Below are positions 9,075 through 18,631 of a stretch of 64,000 nt of DNA, piece after piece (positions within the stretch are counted from its first letter, which is position 1; every line of letters begins with the position of its first letter). The notes beneath the pieces were generated by a model. That model had not been told where the DNA came from and did not search any database. It worked only from the letters and a program-made list of their open reading frames with translations. The DNA lies in the NCBI RefSeq assembly GCF_003007785.1, contig NZ_PXOH01000021.1:19445-83444 (forward strand), read 5' to 3'. Source of the stretch: Aphanothece hegewaldii CCALA 016. Its GTDB lineage: Bacteria; Cyanobacteriota; Cyanobacteriia; Cyanobacteriales; Microcystaceae. A program made the position numbers and the translations under genes.

Positions 9075-9641
9075 TTAAGAATTAGATTGTTGTAACTCGT
9101 CTAAACGGGCTAAAACTTCTGCGCTATGAATAGCAGGTTGTACACCTAAAAATGTGGCTCTTAAAATACCATCTGGATCAATAATATAGGTATGACGTAA
9201 TGACATAAAACCTAACCAAGAACCATAAGATTTACTCACTTTTCCTGTAGTATCTGCTAATAAAGGAAATTTTAAGCCTTCAGAATCACAAAATTCTTCA
9301 TGAGATTCTGTATCATCGGCACTTACTCCCAAAATTTGGGTATTTTTGGCTTGATATTTGCTTAAATCTTGTTGGAAACGACGCGCTTCTAAGGTACAAC
9401 CAGGGGTAAAATCTTTCGGATAAAAATACAAAACGACCCATTGTCCCCGATAATCGGATAAAGATATCTCACCGTCTCCCGTATTGGTGGATAATGTAAA
9501 TTCGGGCGCAGCTTCGTTTATTGTGGGTTGAGTTCCACCTAATGCGAATGCAACGGAATTAGAAGAGAAAAACGTTAGAATAGCGATCGCAATTGTTACA
9601 ACAATACTCAAAAACTTTCTGCTTAACATAAAATATCTCAA
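9075..9641 (-). CDS. Peroxiredoxin of the BCP/PrxQ type with signal peptide
   Basis: The 188-residue thiol peroxidase has a hydrophobic N-terminal signal (about 6-34, ending near AFALGG), so it probably acts in the periplasm or thylakoid lumen. The peroxidatic cysteine is C82 in FTPGCTLEA. The classical PrxQ resolving cysteine five residues later is an arginine here. A second cysteine, C118, in EEFCDSEG may take its place, or the enzyme may be 1-Cys. An ATG at 9629 is an alternative start that keeps the signal peptide. It reduces hydroperoxides using thioredoxin-type donors, by family knowledge. Confidence 0.87.
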   Translation of the reverse strand: MRYFMLSRKFLSIVVTIAIAILTFFSSNSVAFALGGTQPTINEAAPEFTLSTNTGDGEISLSDYRGQWVVLYFYPKDFTPGCTLEARRFQQDLSKYQAKNTQILGVSADDTESHEEFCDSEGLKFPLLADTTGKVSKSYGSWLGFMSLRHTYIIDPDGILRATFLGVQPAIHSAEVLARLDELQQSNS

Positions 9642-9670
9642 AAATACAATATCTGTTACATAAGTTTACC

Positions 9671-10927
9671 TTAAATTGGGTCGCTACCTTTGGCTAATAT
9701 AGCTGTACCATAAGCCGCTTCCGTTTGAAGAGATGAAAAAACAGGTACTTGTAAATGACGCTGACGAATTTTACACCAAGTCTTATTTTTTGCTCCGCCA
9801 CCGGCTGTATAAACTTTTGTTAAGTGTGTTGCGCCGAGTTCTTGTAATTTTTGGTAGCCTAATGCTTCCAGACGCGCCATACTTTCTAATAACCCGTGTA
9901 AAAATTCTACAGGATTTTTAGGACGAGGCTCTAATTTGGGTGGTAGTGAAGGATCATTAATGGGAAAGCGATCGCCTAGACTTAATAGAGGATAATATTC
10001 TAAAGGACTTTCTTGTGTTGCATCAATTTTTTGAGAGTGTGTTTCTAATTCTGTATTCGTGAAAAAATGCTGTAAAACTGCGCCACCCGTATTCGATGCA
10101 CCACCCGTTAACCATAAATTGCCCAGACGATGACTATAAATACCAAACTTGGCGTTTTCGATACGAGTCTGACTGAGTAATTTTAGAACCAAAGTTGAAC
10201 CTAAAGAAGTCACCGCTTCACCTGGATATTTTGCACCACTAGCTAAAAATGCGGCAATACTATCCGTTGTACCCGTACAAACCACACAAGACGAGGGTAA
10301 ACTAAATTGGTGAGCAATATTGTGTGTAATTGTATCTAGGGGATATCCAGGGGAGAAAATTTCCGGCAAAAGGGAAAAACAAGATAATTCTTTGAGCCAA
10401 TCAGGATAAGATAGAGTTTCTACGTCATAACCTAGTTTCAAAGCATTGTGATAATCACTAATTCCCAGTTTGCCATGTAATAAAAAAGCTAACCAGTCTG
10501 CTTGATGTAGAAAATAACTCGCTTGAGATAAAAGGTTTTGTTTTTGCCACCAAAATAATTTACTTAGACTGGAGGTTGCACTAATAACGGTATGATTAAA
10601 AGGTGCAATTGATTTAATTTCATCCTTTACAACTTTGCCACGAGCATCATTGTATAAAATGGGTTCATCAATCGGATGACCGAATTTATCGCATAAAATT
10701 ACTGTAGCAGATGTTCCATTAATTGCGATCGCTTGTATTTTTTTTCTCATTTCTAACGGTATTGCTACCAAGAGAGCAAATAAAGCATCTTGCCACATCT
10801 GAGCTAAACTTTTAACTTTAGTGAGCAAAAATAGCTCGTTTTTTTGCCATTGAATGATTTCTGCTTCATCAATAATAATTGCTCTTGCGCCGGATGTCCC
10901 GAAATCGATGCCTAAATAAAGACTCAT
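9671..10927 (-). CDS. FGGY-family carbohydrate kinase, likely D-ribulose kinase
   Basis: The 418-residue ATP-dependent sugar kinase begins [11 protein letters not shown], the phosphate-binding loop of FGGY kinases. It has a second nucleotide-binding segment [13 protein letters not shown] at about 230 and a C-terminal TAGGGAKN. It resembles the short cyanobacterial/plastid kinase characterised from Synechococcus elongatus as a D-ribulose kinase. The ATG at 10927 is preferred because the conserved kinase fold starts there and it overlaps the stop of the Nudix gene as ATGA, showing translational coupling. It would feed ribulose 5-phosphate into the pentose phosphate and Calvin cycles. Substrate is inferred, not shown. 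Confidence 0.8.
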   Translation of the reverse strand: MSLYLGIDFGTSGARAIIIDEAEIIQWQKNELFLLTKVKSLAQMWQDALFALLVAIPLEMRKKIQAIAINGTSATVILCDKFGHPIDEPILYNDARGKVVKDEIKSIAPFNHTVISATSSLSKLFWWQKQNLLSQASYFLHQADWLAFLLHGKLGISDYHNALKLGYDVETLSYPDWLKELSCFSLLPEIFSPGYPLDTITHNIAHQFSLPSSCVVCTGTTDSIAAFLASGAKYPGEAVTSLGSTLVLKLLSQTRIENAKFGIYSHRLGNLWLTGGASNTGGAVLQHFFTNTELETHSQKIDATQESPLEYYPLLSLGDRFPINDPSLPPKLEPRPKNPVEFLHGLLESMARLEALGYQKLQELGATHLTKVYTAGGGAKNKTWCKIRQRHLQVPVFSSLQTEAAYGTAILAKGSDPI

Positions 10928-11352
10928 AGACGTGGACGGATTCCATAATTTCGATAATAACAATAATCTTTTAAAATTTTATCGTGATCGAAACAAAGTT
11001 TAGATGGAATCTCCCATAATTGAAAAATCCGAACCGTTTTTGCATCATCTAAAGCGGTGGGTTCACCTTTTGCAGTAGCGATAAAAACAATACTCAGAGT
11101 ATGTTGACGTGGATCACGATTTGGGTCAGAATAGACGTAAAATTGTTCGACTAATTCCACTTCTAAATTAATTTCTTCCATTGCTTCTCGAATTGCTGCC
11201 GTTTCGACTGTTTCTCCATAGTCGATAAATCCTCCTGGTAATGCCCATCCGTAAGGCGGGTTCTTTCTTTCTATTAAAATAATTGGACGATGAGGCTGAT
11301 CTAACAATTCAATGATAATATCAACTGTTGGAGTGGGATTTCGATAAGTCAT
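10924..11352 (-). CDS. Nudix hydrolase
   Basis: The 142-residue protein has a Nudix box at about residues 40-62, [20 protein letters not shown], matching the spacing of the consensus, with an Asn instead of Gly after the EE pair. It should hydrolyse a nucleoside diphosphate linked to another moiety; the size and the [11 protein letters not shown] context suggest an ADP-sugar or a similar small substrate, but this is a guess. It overlaps the sugar kinase by four bases, and its start abuts the divergent gpsA gene. Confidence 0.85.
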   Translation of the reverse strand: MTYRNPTPTVDIIIELLDQPHRPIILIERKNPPYGWALPGGFIDYGETVETAAIREAMEEINLEVELVEQFYVYSDPNRDPRQHTLSIVFIATAKGEPTALDDAKTVRIFQLWEIPSKLCFDHDKILKDYCYYRNYGIRPRL

Positions 11353-11374
11353 GTTAAACCTTACCCTAAATATT

Positions 11375-12307
11375 ATGAATCAAAAAAATAAAATTATTAC
11401 TATTATAGGGTCAGGAGTGTGGGGAACTGCATTAAGTAAATTAGTTTCTCGAAATCATCATCATTGCAGACTTTGGTCGCGTCGTAGTTTAGAAAATTTA
11501 GAATCTGTTATTCATGATGCTGATGTAATTTTATCAGCCGTTTCGATGCAAGGAGTACGCCCAACAATTGAAGATTTACAATCTTTAGAAATTTCCCAAA
11601 AAACTATTTTTTTATCTGCCACAAAAGGGTTAGATCCCATCACAACTCTTACTGCTTCCCAAATTTGGCAAAGTGCTTTTCCTAATTGTTCTCATGTGGT
11701 TTTATCGGGACCGAATTTATCTCCAGAAATTGAACAAAATTTACCCGCCGCGACGGTTGTTTCGAGTCATGATACTCAAGCAGCAGAAGCCATACAATTA
11801 ATTTTTTCATCGGATACTTTTCGCGTTTATGTAAATTCTGATCCCCTAGGAACTGAGTTAGGTGGAACGTTAAAAAATGTGATGGCGATCGCATCTGGTG
11901 TTTGTGATGGATTAAACTTAGGAACTAATGCAAAAGCGGCGTTATTAACAAGAGCTTTACCCGAAATGATTCGCGTCGGAACTTCAAGAGGAGCTAAACA
12001 AGAAACGTTTTTTGGGTTATCAGGTTTAGGAGATTTACTGGCGACTTGCAATAGTCCTTTATCCCGTAATTATCAGGTGGGATACCGTTTAAGTCAAGGG
12101 CAAACCTTAGAGCAAATTATCACTGCTTTAAAAGGAACCGCAGAGGGTATTAATACCACCGAAGTTTTACTGAAAATTGCTCAAAAACAAGATTTATATG
12201 TCCCAATTACCTATCAAGTATATCGTTTACTCAAAGGTGAAATTACCCCACAAGAAGCCGTCAATAATTTGATGAAGCGAGATTTAAAAGCGGAATTTTA
12301 TGAATAG
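11375..12307 (+). CDS. gpsA: Glycerol-3-phosphate dehydrogenase [NAD(P)+]
   Basis: This cytosolic enzyme reduces dihydroxyacetone phosphate to sn-glycerol 3-phosphate, the backbone for membrane lipids. The Rossmann motif [11 protein letters not shown] is at about residues 8-18. The catalytic lysine region [20 protein letters not shown] is at about 167, and the substrate loop GLSGLGDL is at about 214. At 310 residues it is shorter than E. coli GpsA because the loop after the first strand is reduced. An ATG at 11351 is also in frame, but 11375 places the Rossmann fold at the usual distance from the start. It is divergent from the Nudix/kinase pair with almost no spacer. Confidence 0.92.
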   Translation: MNQKNKIITIIGSGVWGTALSKLVSRNHHHCRLWSRRSLENLESVIHDADVILSAVSMQGVRPTIEDLQSLEISQKTIFLSATKGLDPITTLTASQIWQSAFPNCSHVVLSGPNLSPEIEQNLPAATVVSSHDTQAAEAIQLIFSSDTFRVYVNSDPLGTELGGTLKNVMAIASGVCDGLNLGTNAKAALLTRALPEMIRVGTSRGAKQETFFGLSGLGDLLATCNSPLSRNYQVGYRLSQGQTLEQIITALKGTAEGINTTEVLLKIAQKQDLYVPITYQVYRLLKGEITPQEAVNNLMKRDLKAEFYE

Positions 12308-12725
12308 CATATCTTTTCAGAAAACGCATCTGTAGATTCAACCTTTTTCAAAAATTACTTAAATAAGATTCTATAGCTTATAAATTACTCTCAGTAATTC
12401 CTCGTTATTTATATTTTTTTCATAAATTCTATTTTTTTTGTATCAAATGTTACATTTTTGCTATTATCAATTTTAAATAATCGCTATAAGATAAAAATTA
12501 AGCACAATTAAAAATTGGAATAAAAACTATTTTCTTCTCCAAGCTTTTGATTGTTGGTGATTCTTTCTATATTTTATAAACCAGCATCATGTAGTTAATA
12601 ACTCTAAGAAAAGAGTCAATTTTTCTATGCTTTTTATTCATAATTTGTTCTTTTTTGTCGTCGCTTGCCCTTATTGATGAATTTTATTTAACTCATTACT
12701 CATTCATTATTTAGGATAAAAAACC
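12308..12725. other. AT-rich intergenic leader of the secreted protease
   Basis: These 418 bases are very AT-rich with many short T runs and no open frame of note. The protease ATG at 12726 is preceded by AGGATAAAAAACC, an acceptable ribosome binding site. The length suggests a regulated promoter or a long 5' leader. No riboswitch or small RNA was recognised. Confidence 0.5.
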
Positions 12726-15212
12726 ATGTCATATTTTATCAAAGACGCTTTAACAGGAAATTTAGAACAAAATTTAACAGCAAATAAGCCCTTAGAGAGA
12801 TGGATAGAGAGTGAGCATTCGCGCCATCATTCCCATGATGATGATGAAGTCCATGACTATCCAATAGATTTAAACCCTTCTACTATTGCACCAACTCGTC
12901 CTTTATTGCTACCAACTCGCCCTTCATTACTTAACAGCGAACCTATCTTAGCTAATTCCTTAAGTCAAGATCGAATTAATGGTTTACTATCGGCTTATAA
13001 GTGGAATAATATCCCAAGTTCAAGAGAACTGACTTATAGCTTTTATGAATCTTCGGTTTGGGGTGGCTCTTACTATGGTACTCAAACAGGTGTTACAGAA
13101 GTTAGTGAAGCGGTTAAAACCAATGTTCGACAACTCCTCAGTTGGTTAGAAACAGTTATTAATATAGACTTTCAAGAAGTAACCGAAACCTCTACAAGTA
13201 GCCCAGTAGGAACATTACGCTATATGTTATCCAATGGGCCAGGATATGCTTATTGTTATTATCCGTCAACCAATCCTTTAGGGGGAGATGTTCATTTAAA
13301 GCCATCTTATCAAAATACTTCAGATACTAACGGATTTGAGCAACCGGCGGGAAATCATGGTTATATGACCTTAATTCATGAAACTTTACATGGACTTGGT
13401 TTAAAACACCCCCACGATGGCACAGCTTTACCCACTGTTGAAGATAATACCGCTAATACAGTAATGTCTTATCGCTTTACGGGAAACTCGGCAGGAACCG
13501 CGATGGCTTATGATATAGCGGCGTTACAATCTTTATACGGAACAAAAGCGAAAGAAACAGGGGACACATCCTATCAGTTTACGACTCGTATTGATCAGTT
13601 TTCTCTTAACGGTACTTTATCGATCGACACATCTTATCTCACTAAACAAACCATCTGGGACACCGCCGGAAGTGATACTCTAGATTTTACAAACCTCGCC
13701 TTTGAAAATTTGGGTTATCGCTTCGATATGAACGAGGGCGGCTGGTTAACGGCAAACCGGGCTTATCGTTTTCAACAGTCTATTAATGACTATAACGTGA
13801 CTGGGGGAAGCATTCAAAGCACTTACTATGATTTTGGCACATCGATCGCTTATGATGTCACCCTCGAAAATCTTATTAATTCCACAAGTGCTGATACAAT
13901 TTACGCCAATGGTGCAGCAAACACATTTCAAGGCTATACAAAAGGAAGATCCGTCGGCGCAGATATTCTCTGGAATACTAATAGTAGTGACAGCTTAGAT
14001 TTATCCACTTACACCGTTAATGAAGTCACTCAAACCCAAAACGGTTCGGACTTAATCTTAGGATTTGGGAGCAATGGCTCAGTTACCGTCAAGAATTATT
14101 ATAGTGGCTCTCAACTGAATATTCTTTATAAACAGATCGTCGTTCTACCCACAATTACCCTAGACATAGCCCCCGGTAGTGTCACCGAAGATGGTACAGA
14201 TAATCTTATTTATACCTTTACTCGGACTGGAAACACCACTAACGCTTTAACCGTTAACTTTAGTGTGGGAGGTACAGCCACTCTAAACACCGACTATACT
14301 AGCATTGGGGCTAATAGTTTTAATGCGACCACAGGAAGCATTATTTTTGCGGCTAATGCCTCTACGACAACTTTAACGATCGATCCCACACTAGACAGCC
14401 TCGTTGAAGATCCCGAAACCGTCCAACTTGCTTTAACCAGTAGCAACAATTACACTATTGGTACACCCGCAAGCATTACAGGAACGATCACTAACGATGA
14501 CGGCGACGGGCTAGATAATACACTCATCGGCGGTAGCGGTAACGATTCCCTCAATGGTGCGGCAGGAAATGACACAATCATCGGTAATAGCGGTAACGAC
14601 TCCCTCAATGGTGGTAAAGGCATCGATAGCCTAAGCGGTGGTTTGGGTGACGATAATTATACAGTTGACAATTTAGCTGATGTGTGCATAGAAAATTCTG
14701 GAGAAGGCACAGACACAATAAAAACGCCCTTTAGCACTAACCTCACTGGCACCAACATAGAAAGGCTGACATTAACGGGTACAGGTAACGTAGATGGAAC
14801 CGGAGATAGTAATAATAACATCCTCATCGGCAACACGGGTAACAATATTCTGACGGGTGGCGGTGGCAATGATACTTTAACTGGTGGTGGGGGCAATGAT
14901 ACTTATGTTTTTGCATCCCTGGCTGATGGAATCGATCGCATCACCGATTTTAACGTAGTTAATGATCTGATCACCCTATCCGCATCAGGTTTCGGCGGTG
15001 GGTTATCGCTTGGTAGCCTAGATGCTTCACAATTACGGGTTGGTGCGGGGATCACTTCGGCAAATAGTGCGACACAAAGAGTGATTTTTAACACGACGAC
15101 GGGAGCATTATTCTTTGATGCCGATGGCAATGGAGCGATCGCTACTTCTACTCGGTTCGCTACTCTTTCTGCTAATCTTGCCTTAATAGAGACTGATTTC
15201 CTCGTTGTATAA
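12726..15212 (+). CDS. Secreted serralysin-like M10 metalloprotease with Calx-beta and RTX repeats
   Basis: This 828-residue extracellular protease is probably exported by a type I system. A His/Asp-rich head (30-45) precedes the catalytic domain. The zinc site HETLHGLGLKH is at 218-228 and the Met-turn VMSY at 246-249, both diagnostic of metzincins. A Calx-beta domain at about 470-592 contains DYTSIGANSF and ends in TITNDDGDG. Hemolysin-type calcium-binding repeats follow (GGSGNDSL, GNSGNDSL, GGGGNDTL). The last 75 residues lack repeats and end in hydrophobic residues, as in RTX secretion signals. No signal peptide and no adjacent transporter genes are seen. Possible roles are nutrient scavenging or S-layer processing. 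Confidence 0.88.
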   Translation: MSYFIKDALTGNLEQNLTANKPLERWIESEHSRHHSHDDDEVHDYPIDLNPSTIAPTRPLLLPTRPSLLNSEPILANSLSQDRINGLLSAYKWNNIPSSRELTYSFYESSVWGGSYYGTQTGVTEVSEAVKTNVRQLLSWLETVINIDFQEVTETSTSSPVGTLRYMLSNGPGYAYCYYPSTNPLGGDVHLKPSYQNTSDTNGFEQPAGNHGYMTLIHETLHGLGLKHPHDGTALPTVEDNTANTVMSYRFTGNSAGTAMAYDIAALQSLYGTKAKETGDTSYQFTTRIDQFSLNGTLSIDTSYLTKQTIWDTAGSDTLDFTNLAFENLGYRFDMNEGGWLTANRAYRFQQSINDYNVTGGSIQSTYYDFGTSIAYDVTLENLINSTSADTIYANGAANTFQGYTKGRSVGADILWNTNSSDSLDLSTYTVNEVTQTQNGSDLILGFGSNGSVTVKNYYSGSQLNILYKQIVVLPTITLDIAPGSVTEDGTDNLIYTFTRTGNTTNALTVNFSVGGTATLNTDYTSIGANSFNATTGSIIFAANASTTTLTIDPTLDSLVEDPETVQLALTSSNNYTIGTPASITGTITNDDGDGLDNTLIGGSGNDSLNGAAGNDTIIGNSGNDSLNGGKGIDSLSGGLGDDNYTVDNLADVCIENSGEGTDTIKTPFSTNLTGTNIERLTLTGTGNVDGTGDSNNNILIGNTGNNILTGGGGNDTLTGGGGNDTYVFASLADGIDRITDFNVVNDLITLSASGFGGGLSLGSLDASQLRVGAGITSANSATQRVIFNTTTGALFFDADGNGAIATSTRFATLSANLALIETDFLVV

Positions 15213-15235
15213 AGACTCGTTCTTTTAATCGTGAT

Positions 15236-15270
15236 AAGTGTTTTGGCTCTTCAAGACACTTTCATTTTTT
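15236..15270 (+). terminator. Rho-independent terminator after the protease gene
   Basis: The left arm (15236-15246) and right arm (15251-15261) form a stem of about 11 pairs with two G-T pairs and a 4-base loop. A TTCATTTTTT tract follows. Confidence 0.8.
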
Positions 15271-15347
15271 ATTAACTCTTTCTTTTACCACAAAAAGGAT
15301 GGTAATATAATAGATTGCAGCATTTATCTAAAACTTAAACGATCGCA

Positions 15348-15617
15348 ATGGCCTTAACACAAACCAAAAAACAAGAATTAATGACTCAGTTCCAATCCCA
15401 CGAAACCGACACCGGATCTGCGGATCTGCAAGTCGCTTTACTCACGGAACGAATTAGCCAACTTACCACCCATTTACAGACTAATCCTAAAGATCATGCC
15501 TCAAGACGGGGACTGCTCAAAATGATTGGTCGTCGCAGAAACTTATTATCATATATTCAAAATAAAGACCAAGAACGTTATCAAAACTTAATCCGCACCC
15601 TTGGGATTCGCCGTTAA
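15348..15617 (+). CDS. rpsO: 30S ribosomal protein S15
   Basis: The 89-residue protein matches S15 over its full length, including the conserved segments [16 protein letters not shown] and [17 protein letters not shown]. It binds the central domain of 16S rRNA early in assembly of the small subunit. An AT-rich spacer with a terminator separates it from the upstream protease. The PAM68-type gene follows after 21 bases, the same order seen in other cyanobacteria, so the two are probably co-transcribed. Confidence 0.97.
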   Translation: MALTQTKKQELMTQFQSHETDTGSADLQVALLTERISQLTTHLQTNPKDHASRRGLLKMIGRRRNLLSYIQNKDQERYQNLIRTLGIRR

Positions 15618-15638
15618 TTTATTTTTACCATACCTGCT

Positions 15639-16085
15639 ATGCCCTCGGAACCAAAAAGGGATCGTTTACCATTTGAACCCAGTAGAAACAAGAAGAAAAC
15701 CCCAAAACAGCCGCCAGATCCGGTTATCGCTGCCAAGAAGGAAGAAGCCAGTTTAAAAGCCATTCCCGAAGTAGTGAGCCAGCGCATGATTAAGCGGATG
15801 GCCTTATTTTCGGGGATTCCTACCGCCCTAGGAATGTCATCATTTTTTATCTTTTATCTGGTTGTCAGTCGTGGCTGGTTCAAAATCCCCAACTATGCTG
15901 TCTTTGCCGTAAGTCTAGGATTGTTCGGGTTGGGCGTTCTTGGATTAAGCTACGGCATTTTTTCAACCTCATGGGAGGAAAATAATACCGGAAGTTGGTT
16001 AGGTTGGGAAGAATTTAAAATCAACTTTGGCCGTACACTAGAAGCATGGCGCTCAGGTAAAAAAGAAGCCAACGGCAACAGCTAA
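15639..16085 (+). CDS. pam68: PAM68 family photosystem II assembly factor
   Basis: The 148-residue protein has a basic, proline-rich cytoplasmic head (1-45), then two membrane helices at about 68-90 and 97-117, and a short tail with the phrase SWLGWEEFKINFGR. This is the layout of Synechocystis Sll0933 and plant PAM68. These assist early photosystem II assembly in the thylakoid or in biogenesis membranes, notably around CP47. Its linkage to rpsO supports the assignment. Notably psbB, the CP47 gene, lies 25 kb away in this window. Confidence 0.88.
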   Translation: MPSEPKRDRLPFEPSRNKKKTPKQPPDPVIAAKKEEASLKAIPEVVSQRMIKRMALFSGIPTALGMSSFFIFYLVVSRGWFKIPNYAVFAVSLGLFGLGVLGLSYGIFSTSWEENNTGSWLGWEEFKINFGRTLEAWRSGKKEANGNS

Positions 16086-16141
16086 TTTATCTAAAATCGC
16101 AATAAGAGCGTGAACCCAGTCAGTATAAGAGAACGTAAGCA

Positions 16142-17200
16142 ATGATAGTTGTCATGAAAGTTGGTTCCCCAGAACCCGAAATCAGTCGCATAAGTGCAGA
16201 ATTTCAAAGTTGGGGACTAAATCCCGAAAAAATTGTCGGTAAACATAAAGTTGTGTTCGGTTTAGTCGGAGAAACTGTCGATTTAGACCCCCTACAAATC
16301 CAAGAAATTAGCCCTTGGATTGAAAATGTTTTACGCGTTGAACAGCCTTTTAAACGGGCAAGTCTCGAATATCGTCACGGTGAATATAGCGAAGTCATCG
16401 TCAGCACACCTAATGGAAATATCCCCATCGGGAAAAATCACCCCGTTAGCATTGTTGCGGGTCCCTGTTCCGTTGAAAATGAAGAAATGATCGTGGAAAC
16501 CGCCAGACGAGTCAAAGCGGCAGGCGCACAGTTTCTTCGAGGTGGAGCATATAAACCTCGTACATCTCCTTATGCGTTTCAAGGACATGGAGAAAGCGCA
16601 TTAGGTTTATTAGCGGCAGCCAAAGAAGCAACCGGACTGGGTATTATTACAGAAGTCATGGATGCAGCCGATCTAGATAAAATTGTTGAAGTTGCTGATG
16701 TGATTCAAGTTGGGGCGAGAAATATGCAAAACTTTTCGCTTCTCAAAAAAGTTGGCGCAAAAGACAAACCCGTATTAATTAAACGTGGAATGTCCGCGAC
16801 TATCGATGAATGGCTGATGGCGGCTGAATATATTCTTGCTGCAGGAAATCCTAATGTTATTTTGTGCGAACGAGGAATAAGAACCTTTGATGGTAAATAC
16901 ACCCGCAATACTTTAGATTTGTCGGTTTTACCCGTTTTACGCGCTCTTACTCACTTACCGATTATGATTGATCCCAGTCATGGTACCGGTAAATCGGATT
17001 ATGTCCCGTCGATGGCAATGGCATCTTTAGCCGCAGGTGCAGATTCTTTAATGATTGAAGTACATCCAAACCCCGCTAAAGCACTATCAGATGGACCACA
17101 ATCTCTTACACCCGAACGCTTCGATCGACTGACTCAAGAATTAGCAGTAATTGGTAAAACGATCGGTCGTTGGCCACAACCACAAATGGTTTTAGCTTAA
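16142..17200 (+). CDS. aroF: 3-deoxy-7-phosphoheptulonate synthase (DAHP synthase, type I-beta)
   Basis: The 352-residue enzyme condenses phosphoenolpyruvate with erythrose 4-phosphate at the entry to the shikimate pathway. Residues 1-80 are the ferredoxin-like regulatory domain of the I-beta class, and the rest is the TIM barrel. Visible signatures are AGPCSVENEEM, GGAYKPRTSPYAFQG, QVGARNMQNF, KRGMSATIDEW and PIMIDPSHGTGK. The N-terminal domain suggests feedback control by an aromatic amino acid. The gene appears monocistronic, with a terminator beyond the stop. Confidence 0.95.
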   Translation: MIVVMKVGSPEPEISRISAEFQSWGLNPEKIVGKHKVVFGLVGETVDLDPLQIQEISPWIENVLRVEQPFKRASLEYRHGEYSEVIVSTPNGNIPIGKNHPVSIVAGPCSVENEEMIVETARRVKAAGAQFLRGGAYKPRTSPYAFQGHGESALGLLAAAKEATGLGIITEVMDAADLDKIVEVADVIQVGARNMQNFSLLKKVGAKDKPVLIKRGMSATIDEWLMAAEYILAAGNPNVILCERGIRTFDGKYTRNTLDLSVLPVLRALTHLPIMIDPSHGTGKSDYVPSMAMASLAAGADSLMIEVHPNPAKALSDGPQSLTPERFDRLTQELAVIGKTIGRWPQPQMVLA

Positions 17201-17232
17201 GCTTATTTTAGCCGAAAATTACAAGATTATAA

Positions 17233-17272
17233 GCGGTGTTGGGCTTTTGTCGTCTAATACCGCATCTTTTTT
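17233..17272 (+). terminator. Rho-independent terminator after aroF
   Basis: GCGGTGTT (17233-17240) pairs with AATACCGC (17256-17263) over 8 base pairs with one G-T pair, followed by ATCTTTTTT. Confidence 0.75.
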
Positions 17273-17801
17273 GATTATATTGATTTCCTACCGAAGAAGA
17301 AATCTTCCAGTGAGGCTTAAAGCTATCACCACAAGATTTAAGCTGATTAATAATAATTTTATGATATGATAGATTATAGACGTAAGTATGGTTTCACTGC
17401 TATTAAACAGCCGTAAAACTAGGCGTTTGATTAATATATCTGAATCAATATTTTTTGTCTGTGTCTGTCTATTTATTTATTTTTCGCACAATTTTCTATG
17501 AAAAAAAATAAAAGCGATTAAGGTTTAATTAACTCCTCACACACTGCTCAATCACTTTCTATATAAGTTTTAGTTGTTTTTCTCTTTCTTTTGATATGTT
17601 ATTCTTCTTAAAGCGTACAAAATATGGATAGTTAAAGTTGAATTTTTTGATTCAACTTCAAAACTATTAAAAAGGTGATGTGAAAAACAATCAGAACATG
17701 GACAAAAAACATGATTCAATATTTTTAAAACAATTTACATCATTAAATTACTTAATTTCTAAACCTGAAAAAGTCCACCTAAAAATATAGAGGTAAAGCA
17801 C
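17273..17801. other. Long intergenic region without a recognised gene
   Basis: About 530 AT-rich bases lie between the aroF terminator and the next gene. Two things stand out: an exact copy of the 11-mer ACTCCTCACAC at 17532-17542, the unpaired core of the cyanobacterial small RNA Yfr1, and a perfect hairpin at 17635-17658. The stem-loops normally flanking the Yfr1 core, especially the strong terminator on its 3' side, are not evident, so no RNA gene is called. No protein-coding frame is convincing. Confidence 0.5.
17635..17658. other. Perfect 9-bp hairpin
   Basis: AAGTTGAAT (17635-17643) and ATTCAACTT (17650-17658) are perfect inverted repeats with a 6-base loop, TTTTTG. They lie about 145 bases upstream of the HATPase gene. 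No T tract follows, so it is not a typical terminator; it could be an operator or a structured 5' leader. Confidence 0.6.
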
Positions 17802-18257
17802 GTGATTTTCGTTTCGCTGCCTTCTCCTAGACGGAATTCAAGTACTGTAAGTTTTGCTTCAACTCTCTATCTGTGTCCAATTTTGGATTTATTATTATCT
17901 AAAATCCCTATTGAATTACAACCAGAGATTAGGCTAGGATTACAAGAGGCGTTAGTCAATGCCGCTAAACACGGAAATAAACTTGATCCCAGTAAAACTG
18001 TAGTCGTCAAGTTTGTCATCACCAAAGAAAGCTATTCATGGATTATTTCAGATGAAGGAGTCGGTTTTAATAGTGCTAAATGTGAATATGAACTGACTGA
18101 TTATCCTGAATTTCCCACAGATGAAGCAGAAAGCGGTCGAGGTTTATGTATTTTACACGAAATATTTGACCAAGTTCAGTGGGCTTATGAAAAAGGAACA
18201 CAGGTCAAACTCTGTAAAATTATTAAAAAAAATAAACGTCAAACGGTATCTGTTTAA
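17802..18257 (+). CDS. Anti-sigma regulatory factor-type serine/threonine kinase (RsbW-like HATPase)
   Basis: The 151-residue GHKL ATPase lacks a histidine phosphorylation domain. The N-box is EALVNAAKHGN at about 47-57, the G1 box DEGVGF at about 84-89, and the G2 box SGRGLCIL at about 109-116. Proteins of this size bind a sigma factor or an anti-sigma antagonist and act in partner-switching pathways. Translation probably starts at GTG 17802, because upstream sequence is noncoding in character. An ECF sigma gene lies 850 bases downstream, but the two genes between them make direct functional pairing uncertain. Confidence 0.82.
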   Translation: MIFVSLPSPRRNSSTVSFASTLYLCPILDLLLSKIPIELQPEIRLGLQEALVNAAKHGNKLDPSKTVVVKFVITKESYSWIISDEGVGFNSAKCEYELTDYPEFPTDEAESGRGLCILHEIFDQVQWAYEKGTQVKLCKIIKKNKRQTVSV

Positions 18258-18265
18258 TGTTTAGT

Positions 18266-18541
18266 TTAATGTTTCCCATGCGTCGGACAAGGAGGCGCAG
18301 TAATCGATCGATCTAGCCATCCTGCAGCTTGATTAAGATGTGTTAAAGCGGCTTCGGGTTGATCTTTAAGTAAAAAGACCAAAGCTGAACCGATTTGTTG
18401 TCCAGCTTGTGCTTTACGGTTTGCTTTCAAACGATGCCAATCATTCGGTGTAATCGATAAACGGGCGGCTATTGCTTGCGCTAATTCGAGTGTACTATAC
18501 TCATCAAGGCTTTGTGAAGGAGAAGAGGTAGCGGGAATCAT
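18266..18541 (-). CDS. Small conserved cyanobacterial protein (DUF6439-like)
   Basis: The 91-residue, mostly helical protein has the central phrase DWHRLKANRKAQAGQQIGSA and ends CPTHGKH. It resembles a small cyanobacterial family that I recall as DUF6439. Function is unknown. Its stop lies eight bases from the stop of the HATPase gene, so the two genes converge without a clear terminator between them. Confidence 0.65.
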   Translation of the reverse strand: MIPATSSPSQSLDEYSTLELAQAIAARLSITPNDWHRLKANRKAQAGQQIGSALVFLLKDQPEAALTHLNQAAGWLDRSITAPPCPTHGKH

Positions 18542-18631
18542 ATAAAGTTTTGCTCAAAGTTGGTGAAAAGGTCACTATTATCTACTATATATTAGTTAAT
18601 CTGACCTTACTGTGATGAATTAATTAACTTC

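Noticed and set aside
10924..10963. Longer start for the sugar kinase at 10963
   Set aside because: The extra 12 residues lie inside the Nudix gene and precede the conserved kinase start; the ATGA overlap at 10924-10927 is the natural junction.
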